A DNA stretch of 64,000 nt from Cupriavidus basilensis (GCF_000832305.1 NZ_CP010537.1:3224001-3288000), one strand, 5' to 3'. Positions 30,405-41,412 are shown, counted from the first letter of the stretch. The notes: a model not told the origin generated them from the letters alone. A program made the numbers and translations.

Positions 30405-31098
30405 ACGCGTTTCGCTTTCGTACGGGAGCTTTCGCGCGCTCGACAACATCACGCTGAACGCCGCGGCCGGCGAGCTGGTGGTGCTGCTGGGCGCCAACGG
30501 GGCCGGCAAGAGCTCGATCTTCATGGCGCTCAGCGGCATCCACCGCACCAGCGGCGGCAGCATGCGCTTTGACGGCCGCGAGCTGGCCGGCATGAAGCCC
30601 TCGCAGATCGTGCAGGCGGGGCTGGTGCACTGCCCTGAGGGACGCAAGCTGTTCCCCGCCATGAGCGTGCAGAAGAACCTGACGCTGGGCGCCTACGTGC
30701 ACCGCCGCGACTCCGCCGGCATCAAGCGCTCGCTGGAAGACGTCTTCGAGATGTTCCCGATCCTGCGGCAGAAAAAGGACGATCCGGCCGGCTCGCTGTC
30801 CGGCGGACAGCAGCAGATGGTGGCGCTCGGCCGCGCGCTGATGGGGCGCCCGCGCACGCTGCTGCTCGACGAGCCATCGCTGGGCCTGGCGCCACTGGTG
30901 GTCAAGCAGATGTTCGAGGTGATCCAGCGCATCAACCGCGCGGGCACCACGGTTCTGCTGGCCGAGCAGAACGCCTACGCGGCGCTGGGCATCGCCCACC
31001 GCGCGTATGTGATCGAGAGCGGCCGCATCGTGATGCAAGGCGACCGCGACGCGTTGCTAAAGGATGAAGGGATTCGCCGCGCTTATATCGGTGGCTAA
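30391..31098 (+). CDS. livF: ABC transporter ATP-binding protein, LivF
   Basis: A 235-residue ATPase with Walker [10 protein letters not shown] (about 34-42), a normal signature [15 protein letters not shown] (about 134) and Walker [13 protein letters not shown] (about 155). It is the second nucleotide-binding subunit of the transporter, and its signature is canonical in contrast to that of LivG. The gene is followed by a repeat-rich 330-bp gap before the binding protein gene. Confidence 0.93.
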   Translation: MLQLERVSLSYGSFRALDNITLNAAAGELVVLLGANGAGKSSIFMALSGIHRTSGGSMRFDGRELAGMKPSQIVQAGLVHCPEGRKLFPAMSVQKNLTLGAYVHRRDSAGIKRSLEDVFEMFPILRQKKDDPAGSLSGGQQQMVALGRALMGRPRTLLLDEPSLGLAPLVVKQMFEVIQRINRAGTTVLLAEQNAYAALGIAHRAYVIESGRIVMQGDRDALLKDEGIRRAYIGG

Positions 31099-31101
31099 GG
31101 C

Positions 31102-31159
31102 GCGCCAACGCCGCTTGAAATGACGACGGCAGTTACTCCCTCTCCCCTCATGGGGAGAG
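31102..31159 (+). repeat. 58-bp direct repeat, copy 1 (REP-like)
   Basis: Begins GCGCCAACGCCGCTTGAAAT and runs through ATGACGACGGCAGTT and a CCCCTCATGGGG palindrome. Nearly identical to copy 2, with two differences seen (A/T at two sites). It starts a few bases after the livF stop. Confidence 0.85.
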
Positions 31160-31318
31160 GGTTGGGGAGAGGGGCGGTTTGGCTAGGAGCCACGGGAAGC
31201 GAAGCCAATGGTTTTTTTCCACCGCGAAGGCGTAACGAGCGCCCGCCCTCTCCCCCGGCCCCTCTCCCACAAGTGGGAGAGGGGAGCAAACCAGCAGCAT
31301 CGCTCGAAGCCGACGAGT

Positions 31319-31376
31319 GCGCCAACGCCGCTTGAAATGACGACGGCTGTTACTCCCTCTCCCCTCATGGGGAGTG
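31319..31376 (+). repeat. 58-bp direct repeat, copy 2 (REP-like)
   Basis: Same order of elements as copy 1, 217 bases downstream, ending 52 bases before the binding protein ATG. The core ATGACGACGGCTGT recurs on the other strand at 52016-52029. Confidence 0.85.
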
Positions 31377-31428
31377 GGGAGCAAGACCAGAGAACGAACG
31401 CAGTGCAACCACATCAGGAGACAGCCAA

Positions 31429-32601
<1,173 letters not shown>

Positions 32602-32660
32602 GCCGGCAAGGCCGGCCACGCGGCCGACGCCCGGATCGGGCGCCGGCCGCCTGAGCCGGC

Positions 32661-35291
32661 TCAGTGAACCTCATGCCCGCGCTCTTGCGCATTGTCTGCC
32701 TGGCCTTGGGCACGCGGTTGCTGCTGCATCGCCACGTGCTGAGCTGACTGTGGCTGCGCGGCGTGCTGTTGCTGGCGCTGCAACTCCTGCTGCCGGCGCT
32801 GCTGTTCCTGCTGCTGGCGCTGTTGCTGCTGCTGGCGTTGCTGCTCCTGCTGCTGACGCTGCTGCTCCTGCTGCTGACGCTGCTGCTCCTGCTGCTGGCG
32901 CTGCTGTTCTTGCTGCTGGCGCTGCATGACCTGTTGCTGGCGCTGCTGCTCCTGCTGGCGTTGCTGCTCCTGTTGCTGGCGCTGCATGTCCTGCTGGCGG
33001 CGCTGCTGCTCTTGCTGCTGACGCTGCAAGTCCTGCTGCTGACGCTGCATGGCCTGCTGTTGCTGTATCGCCTGCTGCGCCCGCTGCTGGTCGCCAGCCT
33101 GTCTTTGCTGCTGCTGACGCTGCATCTCCTGCTGCTGTTGCAGCGCTTGCTGTGCCCGCTGCTGGTCCCCCATCTGTCTTTGCTGCTGCTGGCGCTGCAT
33201 CTCCTGCTGCTGTTGCAGCGCTTGCTGCGCGCGCTGCTGGTCCCCCATCTGCCTTTGCTGCTGCTGGCGCTGCATCTCCTGCTGCTGTTGCAGCGCTTGC
33301 TGCGCCCGCTGCTGGTCCCCCATCTGCCGCTCTTGCTGCTGGCGCTGCATCTCCTGCTGCTGGCGGGCCATGGCTTGCGGGTCGGTTTGCAGGGTCCGGC
33401 CGTTCTGCTGCACCATGCCGCGCTGCTCGGCCTGGCGTTGCTGAAGCTGCTGGGCTTGTTGGGCTTGCTGGATCTGCTGCGCCTGCTGGAGTTGCGCGGC
33501 CGACTGGCCATTTTGCGGCGGCTGGCCGTGCGCCTGCTCCGGCCGCGTAGTCCAGCCGCGCGTGCGCGGATCGCCGCCCTGCGCGGGCGGCTGCCCGCCA
33601 TGGTCGGTACCCACCAGGCCTTGCGGCACGGGCCCACGGGCGCCGCCTTCCGCGCGCTGCGGCCCGAAGGCTGGATTGCCTTGATTTGCCGGATTTACCG
33701 GATTCCCGCCGTTCGGTGTCCCCGGCCCGCCGGGCATCTGGCCTGCCCCGTTGCGCCCGTGGTATCCCGGTGCCGCCTGGCTCAGCCGGACCGGGGCAGG
33801 CGCCATGGCCTGGCCGCCACCCCGGGCATTGCGCCCACCCTGCCATGCCGGGCCGGCGCCGGGCACGGTGCCGCCAGCGCGGGCAAAGCGCTGGGCCAGT
33901 TCATCGTCGGCCGGGCGGCCGGGCGCGCGTGCAGCAATGGCGGGCCGCGCAAAGCCCTGCATGACTGCCGCCGGAGCCGGCCGCGCGGGCGCCGCGCCGA
34001 TCAGGCTGGCCTTGACAGGCGCCAGCGGCGGCGCGCCGTTGGCCTCGCCCTGCGGCAGGTTGCGCCATGCCATACCGCGCGCGCCCGGCGGCACGCGCTG
34101 GCCTTGCACGAAGGCGCGCGCGGGCATGCCGGTGATGGCGCCCGGCACGGTCCGGTTGATATAGGTGTTCCGGATATGGTTCTCGATCACCTCATTGTTG
34201 ACGGTGAAATGGTTGATGCGCGTGATGTAGGCCGGGCTGGCGCCATAGACCGGGCGATATGCCTCGCGCGGGCCTAGCGGGTACCAGGCCACGCCGGGGC
34301 CGCTGCCCGGACCGCCGCCGATAAAGCCAACCAGCGCGGGGGCGTAGACCGGGCGGCCCACCCTTGGGCCTGGCATCCATCCCCACCGGTCGCCAACGCG
34401 GGCCCAGCGCCCATAGTGGGACGGGGCGAAGCCCCACGGCGCATCGTCGCACCAGCTCCATCCCCATGGCGCCACCCAGGCCCAGTGGCCGGCGCTATAG
34501 GGCGCCCAGTCCGCCGCCACCACGCGCGGGAACCATACGGCGCCGTACCCAGGGTCTTCCTGCCAGTCGCCATAGTCGTCCAGCGCGGCATAGCCCGTCA
34601 TTTCCGGCGCCACATAACGGGCGGACGGCGAGCGGTCCTCCCGCGCGTCGCGCGCCATGGTCCAGCTATCGAAGCCGTCCATGGGTGGGTTGGCGGCGCG
34701 GCCGGCCTCGGCCAGGTCGGTGCCGCCGAAGCGCACTTGCTCGCCGCGCCGCATTTCTAGCGAGCGGTTGTCGCCGTACAGCATGGCCGAGCCGTGGTGC
34801 ATGGTGACGACCGTGGAGCTGCCGTCAGGCGCTACGTCCAGCCGGTAGTCGCCCGGCTCGCGCGGCACGAAGGCCAGGTTGGGCGTATCGATCTCGACCG
34901 GCTGGTCGGGCGGCAGCGCGCGCACGCGCAATTGCAGCGTGCCCTGGGTCAGCTTGACCTGGGTGGCGCTGTCGTCGAGATTGAGCACGGTCACGGCGGT
35001 GCCGCTGCCTAGCCGGATCGCAGTGGAGCCGGCGTGCAGCTCGGCCCGCCCGCCGTTGTCGACCCAGAGTCGGTCCCCGGTGGTGATCGGCCGGTTCAGC
35101 GCGGCCTGCGCCCAGTCGTCCGACCCCGCGGGGGCAAAGCTCAGGTTGCCAGCGGCATCGGTCACAGTGGCAATGCGGGCGGTGGGATCAGCGGATTGCG
35201 CCAGCGCCGGCAGTTGCCAAGTGACCAAAACGAGGCTAGTGGCCAGGAACAGGAAGCGCGCACGCGGGCCAAGCTTGCGGTCAGGGAACAT
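32661..35291 (-). CDS. Exported FecR-domain, Trp-rich protein with a long Gln/Arg-rich repetitive tail
   Basis: An 876-residue protein. A signal peptide (about 1-32, ending ALAQ) is followed by a FecR-like beta domain (about 50-170), then a Trp/Tyr-rich segment (about 235-340: YGDWQEDPGYGAVWFPRV and repeated W-containing motifs) of the DUF6600-like type, then Pro/Ala/Gly-rich linkers. From about 595 to 860 the chain is mostly Gln with Arg, Met and Ala, including four 25-residue repeats. AAGAGG lies eight bases before the ATG. Such proteins are exported to the periplasm or surface; their function is unknown. Because of the repeats, length may vary between strains. Confidence 0.8.
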   Translation of the reverse strand: MFPDRKLGPRARFLFLATSLVLVTWQLPALAQSADPTARIATVTDAAGNLSFAPAGSDDWAQAALNRPITTGDRLWVDNGGRAELHAGSTAIRLGSGTAVTVLNLDDSATQVKLTQGTLQLRVRALPPDQPVEIDTPNLAFVPREPGDYRLDVAPDGSSTVVTMHHGSAMLYGDNRSLEMRRGEQVRFGGTDLAEAGRAANPPMDGFDSWTMARDAREDRSPSARYVAPEMTGYAALDDYGDWQEDPGYGAVWFPRVVAADWAPYSAGHWAWVAPWGWSWCDDAPWGFAPSHYGRWARVGDRWGWMPGPRVGRPVYAPALVGFIGGGPGSGPGVAWYPLGPREAYRPVYGASPAYITRINHFTVNNEVIENHIRNTYINRTVPGAITGMPARAFVQGQRVPPGARGMAWRNLPQGEANGAPPLAPVKASLIGAAPARPAPAAVMQGFARPAIAARAPGRPADDELAQRFARAGGTVPGAGPAWQGGRNARGGGQAMAPAPVRLSQAAPGYHGRNGAGQMPGGPGTPNGGNPVNPANQGNPAFGPQRAEGGARGPVPQGLVGTDHGGQPPAQGGDPRTRGWTTRPEQAHGQPPQNGQSAAQLQQAQQIQQAQQAQQLQQRQAEQRGMVQQNGRTLQTDPQAMARQQQEMQRQQQERQMGDQQRAQQALQQQQEMQRQQQQRQMGDQQRAQQALQQQQEMQRQQQQRQMGDQQRAQQALQQQQEMQRQQQQRQAGDQQRAQQAIQQQQAMQRQQQDLQRQQQEQQRRQQDMQRQQQEQQRQQEQQRQQQVMQRQQQEQQRQQQEQQRQQQEQQRQQQEQQRQQQQQRQQQEQQRRQQELQRQQQHAAQPQSAQHVAMQQQPRAQGQADNAQERGHEVH
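33040..33360 (-). repeat. 75-bp tandem repeats encoding 25-residue Gln-rich units
   Basis: About four in-frame copies with period 75 bp; matching points fall at 33096, 33171, 33246 and 33321. Each encodes a unit like QQQEMQRQQQQRQMGDQQRA plus AQQAL. From about 32760 to 33040 the pattern continues as shorter 21-bp QQQEQQR-type units. Not a CRISPR: the repeats are contiguous, translated and without spacers. Confidence 0.9.
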
Positions 35292-35586
35292 GTGAATACC
35301 TCTTGGTCAAAATAGGCGCGCGGGCCAACACCTGCCGCCCCTGCTGTCACCATACTTCCGATAACGCCGGGCCGCCGGACTGGCGCACTTGACTTTGTAA
35401 GCACATATTTCCCTTGTTTCCCCCGTGCAGCCGCGCCGGGAAGGCACGATCCGGCTGCGCGCCGCCCGCCGTGGCCTCCGGCCCGCGCGGGGACCACGGC
35501 GGGCCAGCGCATGCAGGACAAAGCTGGAAACAATTGCGCATCGGCGCCGCACGCCCGCGAGAGGGGAAAGGCGCGGCCGGCCCGGC

Positions 35587-36939
35587 TTAGCGGGCGGCGG
35601 ACTGCTGCAGGAACTCGGTGAACTTGTCGGCGGACATGGGCCGGCCATACAGGTAGCCCTGTACCTCATGGCAGCCATTCTCGGCAAGGAAATCCCGCTG
35701 CTCGACGGTTTCCACGCCCTCGGCCACCACGCCGATGCCCAGGCTGCCACCGACGTTCACCATGGCGCGCACGATGGCGGCGTCAACCGGGTTCTGCGTG
35801 ACATTGCGGATAAACGACTGGTCGATCTTGATGCGGTCCACGGGGAAGGACTTGAGGAAGCTGAGCGAGGCGTAGCCGGTGCCGAAATCGTCGCAGGTCA
35901 GGGTCACCCCGTCGCGGCGCAGGGTCTGCAGCTGCCCAGAGAACTCGTCGCCCTGCTGCAAGGCGATGGTCTCGGTGATCTCCAGCTCCAGCCGCTCCGG
36001 CGCCAGTGCCAGCTCGCGCAGCACGTGACGGACTTCGGTCAGCAGCCGGCTCTCGCTGAGCTGCGCGGCAAACAGGTTGATGGCCACCCGCGGTGCATCG
36101 GCAAACCCGAGCGACCACATGCGCGCCTGGGCGCAGGCGGTGTGCAGCAGCCAGACGCCGACGTCCGCCGCCACGCTGCTGGCGGCCAGCGCATCGATGA
36201 AGCTGGCCGGCGTCAGCAAGCCCTGGGTGGGATGGCGCCAGCGCATCAGCGCCTCCGCGCCAACCACGCGGCCGTCGCGCAGGTCGATCTGGGGCTGGTA
36301 CAGCAACTCGAACTGGCGCTGCGCGTAGGCGTCGCGCAGCGCTTGCACCAGCGACAGGCGAGTCGTCACGTCGGTGCGCATCTGCGGCTTGAAAAAGCGG
36401 ATGGTGCGGCCGCCGTCGCGCTTGGCCCTGCCCAGAGCCAGGCTGGCCGACGCCAGGGCATCGGAGGCATTGTCGCCGCCGGCAGGCATCACGCAGGCGC
36501 CCAGGCTGGCCAGCACGTGGTGGCGCCGGTTGCCATACTCGTGGGGCTCGGTCTGCAGCGAAAGGATGGCGGCGCTGACGTGGCGCACCAGGGTGGGATC
36601 GGCAATGGACGGCAGCAAGACGGCAAACTCGTCGCCGCCGATCCGCCCCAGGATGGCGTCGCGCGGCGAGGCGTCGCGCAGGCGGCGAGCCACCCGGCGC
36701 AGGATCTCGTCGCCCTCGGCATGGCCATGCATGTCATTGAATGCGCGGAAATCGTCGATGCCGAGCAGCAATAGCGCGCAGCGCGGGGAAGCCTCCGTGC
36801 GCAGGCGGCCTTCCAGCGTGTTCAAGAATGCCTGGCGCGACGCTAAGCCCGTCAGCGAATCAATGTCCGCGTTTGGCGGGGCGCCGGCCTTCGCCTCTGA
36901 CCTGGCCACCATGCCTGCCCTGTTCGTGATTATCGACAT
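35587..36939 (-). CDS. Cytoplasmic GGDEF-EAL protein
   Basis: A 450-residue protein lacking membrane segments. The GGDEF domain (about 20-180) has an intact GGDEF loop (GRIGGDEFAVLL, near 100-106), so diguanylate cyclase activity is possible, though no RxxD inhibitory site is seen at the usual place. The EAL domain (about 200-445) has GAEALMRW, ITETIAL, DDFGTGYASLSFL, KIDQSF and QGYLYGRP, so phosphodiesterase activity is also possible. A TTG start at 36963 has no ribosome site; the ATG at 36939 with GGA upstream is preferred. It is divergent from the wsp operon and may tune the same c-di-GMP pool. Confidence 0.9.
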   Translation of the reverse strand: MSIITNRAGMVARSEAKAGAPPNADIDSLTGLASRQAFLNTLEGRLRTEASPRCALLLLGIDDFRAFNDMHGHAEGDEILRRVARRLRDASPRDAILGRIGGDEFAVLLPSIADPTLVRHVSAAILSLQTEPHEYGNRRHHVLASLGACVMPAGGDNASDALASASLALGRAKRDGGRTIRFFKPQMRTDVTTRLSLVQALRDAYAQRQFELLYQPQIDLRDGRVVGAEALMRWRHPTQGLLTPASFIDALAASSVAADVGVWLLHTACAQARMWSLGFADAPRVAINLFAAQLSESRLLTEVRHVLRELALAPERLELEITETIALQQGDEFSGQLQTLRRDGVTLTCDDFGTGYASLSFLKSFPVDRIKIDQSFIRNVTQNPVDAAIVRAMVNVGGSLGIGVVAEGVETVEQRDFLAENGCHEVQGYLYGRPMSADKFTEFLQQSAAR

Positions 36940-37203
36940 CGGTCCGATCTGTCCATTTGGCAAGTGTGACTAAAACCAGGAAAAAATCAAGCCAAGTTGA
37001 ACGATATGTTGCGGCAACAAGTTGCGACGCACCGAATCCCCTTACCGCTCGGCGGGCGCCATTGAAATGGCCGGGGCCTTACAGTACCCTACGCCGCTAT
37101 AAACCGGCCGCTCGCGCCCGGCCCGCGTACGCGCGCCGCTTCCGGTGCGCCCGGCCGGCCATGGGCCGCCTTCCGACAAGAATAAGCAACGGGAAACCGC
37201 ACC

Positions 37204-38820
37204 GTGACTCACTGGACCATCCGCACGCGCATCCTGGCAAGTTTTGCCTTCATCCTGGCGGTGATTTTACTCACGGCGGTGGTCGCCTATGACCGCCAGT
37301 CGGCCATCCAGACCAATGCGGATGCGCTGCGCGACGATGCGCTCCCTGGACTCTACTACAGCACCGCGATGCGCGGCGCCTGGGGCGAGACCTATGTGCT
37401 GGCCTGGCAGAGCGTGACCGCGGCCAATGACACCGAGCGCCGGCAATACGCCGAGGCCAACTCGGCCCTGCTCAAGCGGCTGGACGGCCTGGAGGCAAAG
37501 TACGCCGAATCGATCCGGCGCGCCGACGATCGCGAGCGCTTCGATAAGTACCGTGAGCTGCGCCGGCACTATGACGAACTCTCGGCGCCGCTGTTCGCGG
37601 CGGCCAGCGCGGAGGCCGCCGCCGCCGAGACCAAGCTGCGCGGACCCATCCACGCAGCCTGGACCGAAGGCCGCACGGCCGTGCAAGAACTGTTGGAAGA
37701 TAACAACAAAGTGGCCGCGCAAGGCGCCAGCAGCATCAACCAGGCGGTGCAAACGGCCAAGATCAGCATCGAGGTCTCCCTGATCGCCGCCATTCTGGAG
37801 TCGCTGGTGGCCGGCTACCTGCTGTTCCGCTCCATTACGGTACCGATGCGCTCGATCGTCAGGCAGCTCGCCGACATGCGTGGCGGCGACTTCCGCCAGC
37901 GCCTGTCGCTGAACCGCAAGGATGAGTTCCTGGAAGTCGAGCAGGGTTTCAACCAGATGACCGGCGACCTTACCGCGCTGGTCGGGCAGGCCCAGCGCTC
38001 GGCCATCCAGGTCACCACCTCGGTCAACGAGATCGCCGCCACCGCGCGCCAGCAGCAGGCCACCGCCACCGAAACGGCGGCCACCACCACCGAGATCGGC
38101 GCCACCTCGCGCGAGATCTCCGCCACCTCGCGCGACCTGGTCCGGACCATGACCGAAGTCTCCGGCGCCGCCGAGCAGACCGCTGGCCTGGCCGGCACCG
38201 GCCAGGCCAGCTTGTCGCGCATGGAAGCCACCATGCACCATGTGATGGAAGCCGCCGGCTCGGTCAACGCCAAGCTGGCCACCCTGAACGAGAAGGCGGG
38301 CAATATCAACCAGGTGGTCACCACCATCGCGAAGGTCGCGGACCAGACCAACCTGCTGTCGCTCAACGCTGCCATCGAAGCCGAAAAGGCTGGCGAGTAC
38401 GGGCGCGGCTTCTCGGTGGTCGCCACCGAGATCCGCCGCCTGGCCGACCAGACCGCGGTGGCCACCTACGACATCGAGCAGATGGTGCGCGAGATCCAGT
38501 CAGCGGTGGCCGCGGGCGTGATGGGCATGGACAAGTTCTCGGAGGAAGTGCGGCGCGGCATGTCGGAGGTGACCCAGGTGGGCGACCAGCTCTCCCAGAT
38601 CATCGGCCAAGTGCAGTCGCTGGCGCCGCGCGTGCAGATGGTCAACGAGGGCATGCAAGCCCAGGCGGGCGGCGCGGAACAGATCAACCAGGCCTTGATG
38701 CAGTTGTCCGAGGCGGCCCAGCAGACCGTGGAATCCCTGCGCCAGTCCAGCCAGGCGATCGACGAGCTGACGCTGGTCGCTAACGACCTGCGCACCGGCG
38801 TGTCGCGCTTCAAGGTTTGA
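37204..38820 (+). CDS. wspA: WspA, surface-sensing chemoreceptor
   Basis: A 538-residue chemoreceptor: TM1 at about 9-28, periplasmic helical domain, TM2 at about 187-208, HAMP, and a cytoplasmic hairpin with [16 protein letters not shown] near 381-396. In Pseudomonas, WspA senses surface contact and signals to WspE; the EAEKAG tip variant is typical of Wsp rather than of flagellar receptors. The identity rests mainly on the full operon order wspA-B-C-D-E-F-R. It starts with GTG. There is no C-terminal pentapeptide. Confidence 0.92.
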   Translation: MTHWTIRTRILASFAFILAVILLTAVVAYDRQSAIQTNADALRDDALPGLYYSTAMRGAWGETYVLAWQSVTAANDTERRQYAEANSALLKRLDGLEAKYAESIRRADDRERFDKYRELRRHYDELSAPLFAAASAEAAAAETKLRGPIHAAWTEGRTAVQELLEDNNKVAAQGASSINQAVQTAKISIEVSLIAAILESLVAGYLLFRSITVPMRSIVRQLADMRGGDFRQRLSLNRKDEFLEVEQGFNQMTGDLTALVGQAQRSAIQVTTSVNEIAATARQQQATATETAATTTEIGATSREISATSRDLVRTMTEVSGAAEQTAGLAGTGQASLSRMEATMHHVMEAAGSVNAKLATLNEKAGNINQVVTTIAKVADQTNLLSLNAAIEAEKAGEYGRGFSVVATEIRRLADQTAVATYDIEQMVREIQSAVAAGVMGMDKFSEEVRRGMSEVTQVGDQLSQIIGQVQSLAPRVQMVNEGMQAQAGGAEQINQALMQLSEAAQQTVESLRQSSQAIDELTLVANDLRTGVSRFKV

Positions 38821-38856
38821 GCGCACTTTGAGCGGCCCGGGCATCCACGCCACCCC

Positions 38857-39345
38857 ATGAAACTCTTCCTGCTCTTTCGCATCGGGACCGACCACTACGC
38901 CCTGGACGCGCAGGAGATCGTCGAAGTGCTGCCGCTGACCACGCTCAAGCACTTGCCCGAGGCACCGGCCTGGGTCAGCGGGCTGCTGGCGCGGGGCGGC
39001 CAGGTGGTGCCGGTCATTGACATCAATGCGCTGGCCATCGGCATGCCGGTCGCCAGCCGGACCAGCACACGCACCGTATTAGTGCATTACCGCCGGCACG
39101 CGGAGGCGCCCGCGCGCCTGCTCGGGTTACGGCTGGAGTACGCCACCGAGACGCTGCGCTGCGAGCCCGCCGAATTTATCGACAGCGGCGTGGACGCCGC
39201 CCCGGCCCGCTACCTGGGGCCCGTGCGCAGCGGTAGCCAAGGGCTGGTGCAGTGGATCAAGGTCGATGCCCTGCTGCCTGACGACGTGCACGCAAGGCTA
39301 TTCCCCGATCTGCCGGCGGCTGACGCCCGCGCGCCAGGGCCATGA
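38857..39345 (+). CDS. wspB: WspB, CheW-like adaptor
   Basis: A 162-residue CheW-domain protein: LFLLFRIGTDHYALDAQEIVEV at the N terminus, GLLARGGQVVPVIDINAL and a C-terminal LVQWIKVDALLP. CheW adaptors link the receptor to the kinase. It sits 36 bases after wspA and overlaps wspC by four bases. Two CheW-like proteins (this and WspD) in one operon is the normal Wsp arrangement. Confidence 0.92.
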   Translation: MKLFLLFRIGTDHYALDAQEIVEVLPLTTLKHLPEAPAWVSGLLARGGQVVPVIDINALAIGMPVASRTSTRTVLVHYRRHAEAPARLLGLRLEYATETLRCEPAEFIDSGVDAAPARYLGPVRSGSQGLVQWIKVDALLPDDVHARLFPDLPAADARAPGP

Positions 39346-40679
39346 CCACCGCCTCTCATATCGAAGCGCTGCTCAAGGAGCGCATTGGCCTGGACGCCGC
39401 CACCGTCGGCCCCGGCATGATCGAGCGCGCGTTGCGCGAGCGCCTGGCAGCTGCCGCGGTGTCCGACCACCACGCGTACTGGAACCTGCTGCACTCGCAC
39501 CCGGACGAACTGCAGTCGCTGATCGAAGCCGTGGTGGTCCCCGAGACCTGGTTCTTCCGCCATCGCGAGGCGCTGCTGGCGCTCGGCCGCTTCGCCGCCA
39601 TGCGGGTCTTCGGCAGTGATCGCGCGCCGGATGGCGCCGCGCCCTTGCGCATCCTCAGTGTGCCCTGCTCGACCGGCGAAGAGCCTTACTCGATCGTCAT
39701 GGCGCTGCTGGACGCCGGCGTGCCGGAGCAACGCTTCCAGGTCGATGCCGTGGACGTGAGCGCCCGCTCGCTGGAGCGCGCGCGCATCGGGCAATACGGC
39801 AACAACGCCTTCCGGGGCGCCCCGCTGGACTTCCGCGACCGGCATTTCACCCCCTGCGCGGGTGGCTACGCGCTCAAGGCCAACGTGCGCGCCAAAGTGC
39901 GGCTGCTGCGCGGCAACCTGCTCGACCCGGGGCTGATGGCCAATGAACCGCCCTACCACTTTGTGTTCTGCCGCAACCTCCTGATCTATTTCGATCCGCC
40001 GACCCAGCGCCGTTCGCTCAAGATGCTGGAACGGCTTAGCCGGCAGGATGCCACGCTCTTTGTCGGCCCGGCCGAGGCCAGCCTGCTCACGCGGCACGGC
40101 TTTGTCTCGGCGGGCGTGCCGCTCGCCTTTGCCTTCACCCGGCGCGGCGCGCACCAGGCGGGCAGCGCCACGCCGGCAATGCCGCGCTACCCTGCGCACC
40201 CGAGTGCGCCGGTGGCAGCCGCCCCACAACAGTGGCCGCAGCCGCCACTGCACCCGAGGCCGCCGGCCGCGCGCGGCCAGGCGGGTTCCACCGGCGTGCT
40301 AGCGCCCCCGGCACCGGCGCCTGGCGCCCCCGCCACCGGCAACGCGGCCGAACGGGCCAAGGCCGGCGCCGAGGCGCTGGCCCGAATCTCCCGGCTCGCC
40401 GATCGCGGCGAACTGGCCGCCGCGGTGACCGCCTGCGTGGCGCACCTGGACGCGCAAGGTCCGTCGGCTGCCGGCTACTGCCTGCTGGGCGTGCTCCACG
40501 ACGCCACCGGCCGTCACGCCGACGCGCGCGAGTCCTATCGCCGCGCGCTTTACCTCGACCCGGCCCACCAGGAGGCGCTCTACCATATGGCCGCCATCCT
40601 GGAAGCGGAAGGTGACAGCGTGGCCTCGGCCCGCCTGAGAAACCGCGCACAGCGCAAGACCCCGACCCGTCATGGCTGA
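39342..40679 (+). CDS. wspC: WspC, CheR-type receptor methyltransferase with TPR tail
   Basis: A 445-residue protein. The CheR N-terminal helical region and SAM domain occupy about 1-270, with LSVPCSTGEEPYSI (SAM-binding loop near 105), the region around QVDAVDVSARSLERA, and FCRNLLIYFD near 210. A Pro/Ala-rich linker (about 275-340) leads to a short TPR segment (about 365-435: GVLHDATGRHADARESYRRAL). WspC methylates WspA glutamates to raise kinase output. The TPR tail matches WspC of Pseudomonas. Overlaps both neighbours by a few bases. Confidence 0.92.
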   Translation: MTTASHIEALLKERIGLDAATVGPGMIERALRERLAAAAVSDHHAYWNLLHSHPDELQSLIEAVVVPETWFFRHREALLALGRFAAMRVFGSDRAPDGAAPLRILSVPCSTGEEPYSIVMALLDAGVPEQRFQVDAVDVSARSLERARIGQYGNNAFRGAPLDFRDRHFTPCAGGYALKANVRAKVRLLRGNLLDPGLMANEPPYHFVFCRNLLIYFDPPTQRRSLKMLERLSRQDATLFVGPAEASLLTRHGFVSAGVPLAFAFTRRGAHQAGSATPAMPRYPAHPSAPVAAAPQQWPQPPLHPRPPAARGQAGSTGVLAPPAPAPGAPATGNAAERAKAGAEALARISRLADRGELAAAVTACVAHLDAQGPSAAGYCLLGVLHDATGRHADARESYRRALYLDPAHQEALYHMAAILEAEGDSVASARLRNRAQRKTPTRHG

Positions 40680-41412
40680 GCCCGCATCGCACCCCCTGGC
40701 CGCACATGGCCAGCCGCCCGGCATGGGCACTGTTACGGTCGCCGTCGACGATTGCTGGCGCCGCATCGGCGTGCTGGGCGATGGCAGCTGTCCGCTGCTG
40801 GCCGAGCACATCCATTGCCGCAACTGCCCAACCTATTCGCGCGCGGCGCTCACGCTGCTCGACAACCTGCCCACCGGTGAAGTCAGCCTGCCGGACGGCC
40901 ACGCCGTTCATGCCAATGCCACCGCGAGCGGGCCCGCCATGTCATGCCTGGTGTTTCGCATCGGCGACGAATGGCTGGCGCTGCCCGCGGGCGCGCTGGC
41001 GCTGGTCACCGCGCCCTGCCCCGTGCACTCGCTGCCGCACCGCCGCCACGCCGCGGTACTGGGCCTGGCCAGCGTGCGCGGCAATCTGCTGGTATGCATC
41101 TCGCTGGCACGGTTGCTCGGGCAGGACCCTGCCGCCGGCGCCGCCGCCAACGCCGCCGCCAACGCCAAAGGCAGCGCCGGGCACGGCGCCCGGCTGCTGG
41201 TGCTGGGCCAGGGCCGCACCGCCATCGCGCTGCCTGTGGATGAAGTCACCGGCATCGAACGGATCGGCGAAGCCGACCTGCAGCCATTGCCGACCACCTT
41301 GTCACGCGCCTCGGCGCATTACACCCGGGCGCTGCTGACAAGCGGCCAACGCACAGTGGGCTTGCTCGACCCGGCCCTGCTGCAACAAGCCTTGAAGCGG
41401 AGCCTGGCATGA
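40672..41412 (+). CDS. wspD: WspD, CheW-like adaptor with N-terminal Cys-containing extension
   Basis: A 246-residue protein. Its N-terminal extension (about 1-75) includes a conserved-looking DDCWRRIGVLGD and CRNCPTYSRA, as in WspD proteins, and a CheW domain follows (LVFRIGDEWLALPAGALALV, GLASVRGNLLVCISLARLLG, VDEVTGIERI). Cysteines in HCRNCP could bind metal or form a disulfide; their role is not known to me. Overlaps wspC by eight bases and wspE by four, so it is translationally coupled. Confidence 0.9.
   Translation: MAEPASHPLAAHGQPPGMGTVTVAVDDCWRRIGVLGDGSCPLLAEHIHCRNCPTYSRAALTLLDNLPTGEVSLPDGHAVHANATASGPAMSCLVFRIGDEWLALPAGALALVTAPCPVHSLPHRRHAAVLGLASVRGNLLVCISLARLLGQDPAAGAAANAAANAKGSAGHGARLLVLGQGRTAIALPVDEVTGIERIGEADLQPLPTTLSRASAHYTRALLTSGQRTVGLLDPALLQQALKRSLA

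Larger units (their letters stand above)
31099..31428. other. 330-bp intergenic region with palindromic and direct repeats between livF and the binding protein gene
   Basis: No gene. It carries two 58-bp direct repeats (31102-31159 and 31319-31376) and GC-rich palindromes such as CCTCTCCC..GGGAGAGG at 31259-31283. Such elements can act as partial terminators or mRNA stabilisers, which could lower or raise binding-protein expression relative to livHMGF. The start region of the binding protein has AGGAGAC before the ATG. Confidence 0.6.

Noticed and set aside
32760..33360. Regular repeats considered as a CRISPR array
   Set aside because: Repeats are contiguous, in frame and without unique spacers; they encode Gln-rich protein.
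32763..34277. Long plus-strand Leu-rich frame opposite the FecR/Gln-rich gene
   Set aside because: It is the antisense of CAG repeats (CTG reads Leu). The minus-strand protein has a signal peptide, ribosome site and recognisable domains.
36939..36963. TTG start at 36963 for the GGDEF-EAL protein
   Set aside because: No ribosome site upstream; the ATG at 36939 is better placed.
37008..37018. Palindrome GTTGC-G-GCAAC between the GGDEF-EAL gene and wspA
   Set aside because: Too short to be distinguished from chance in GC-rich DNA.
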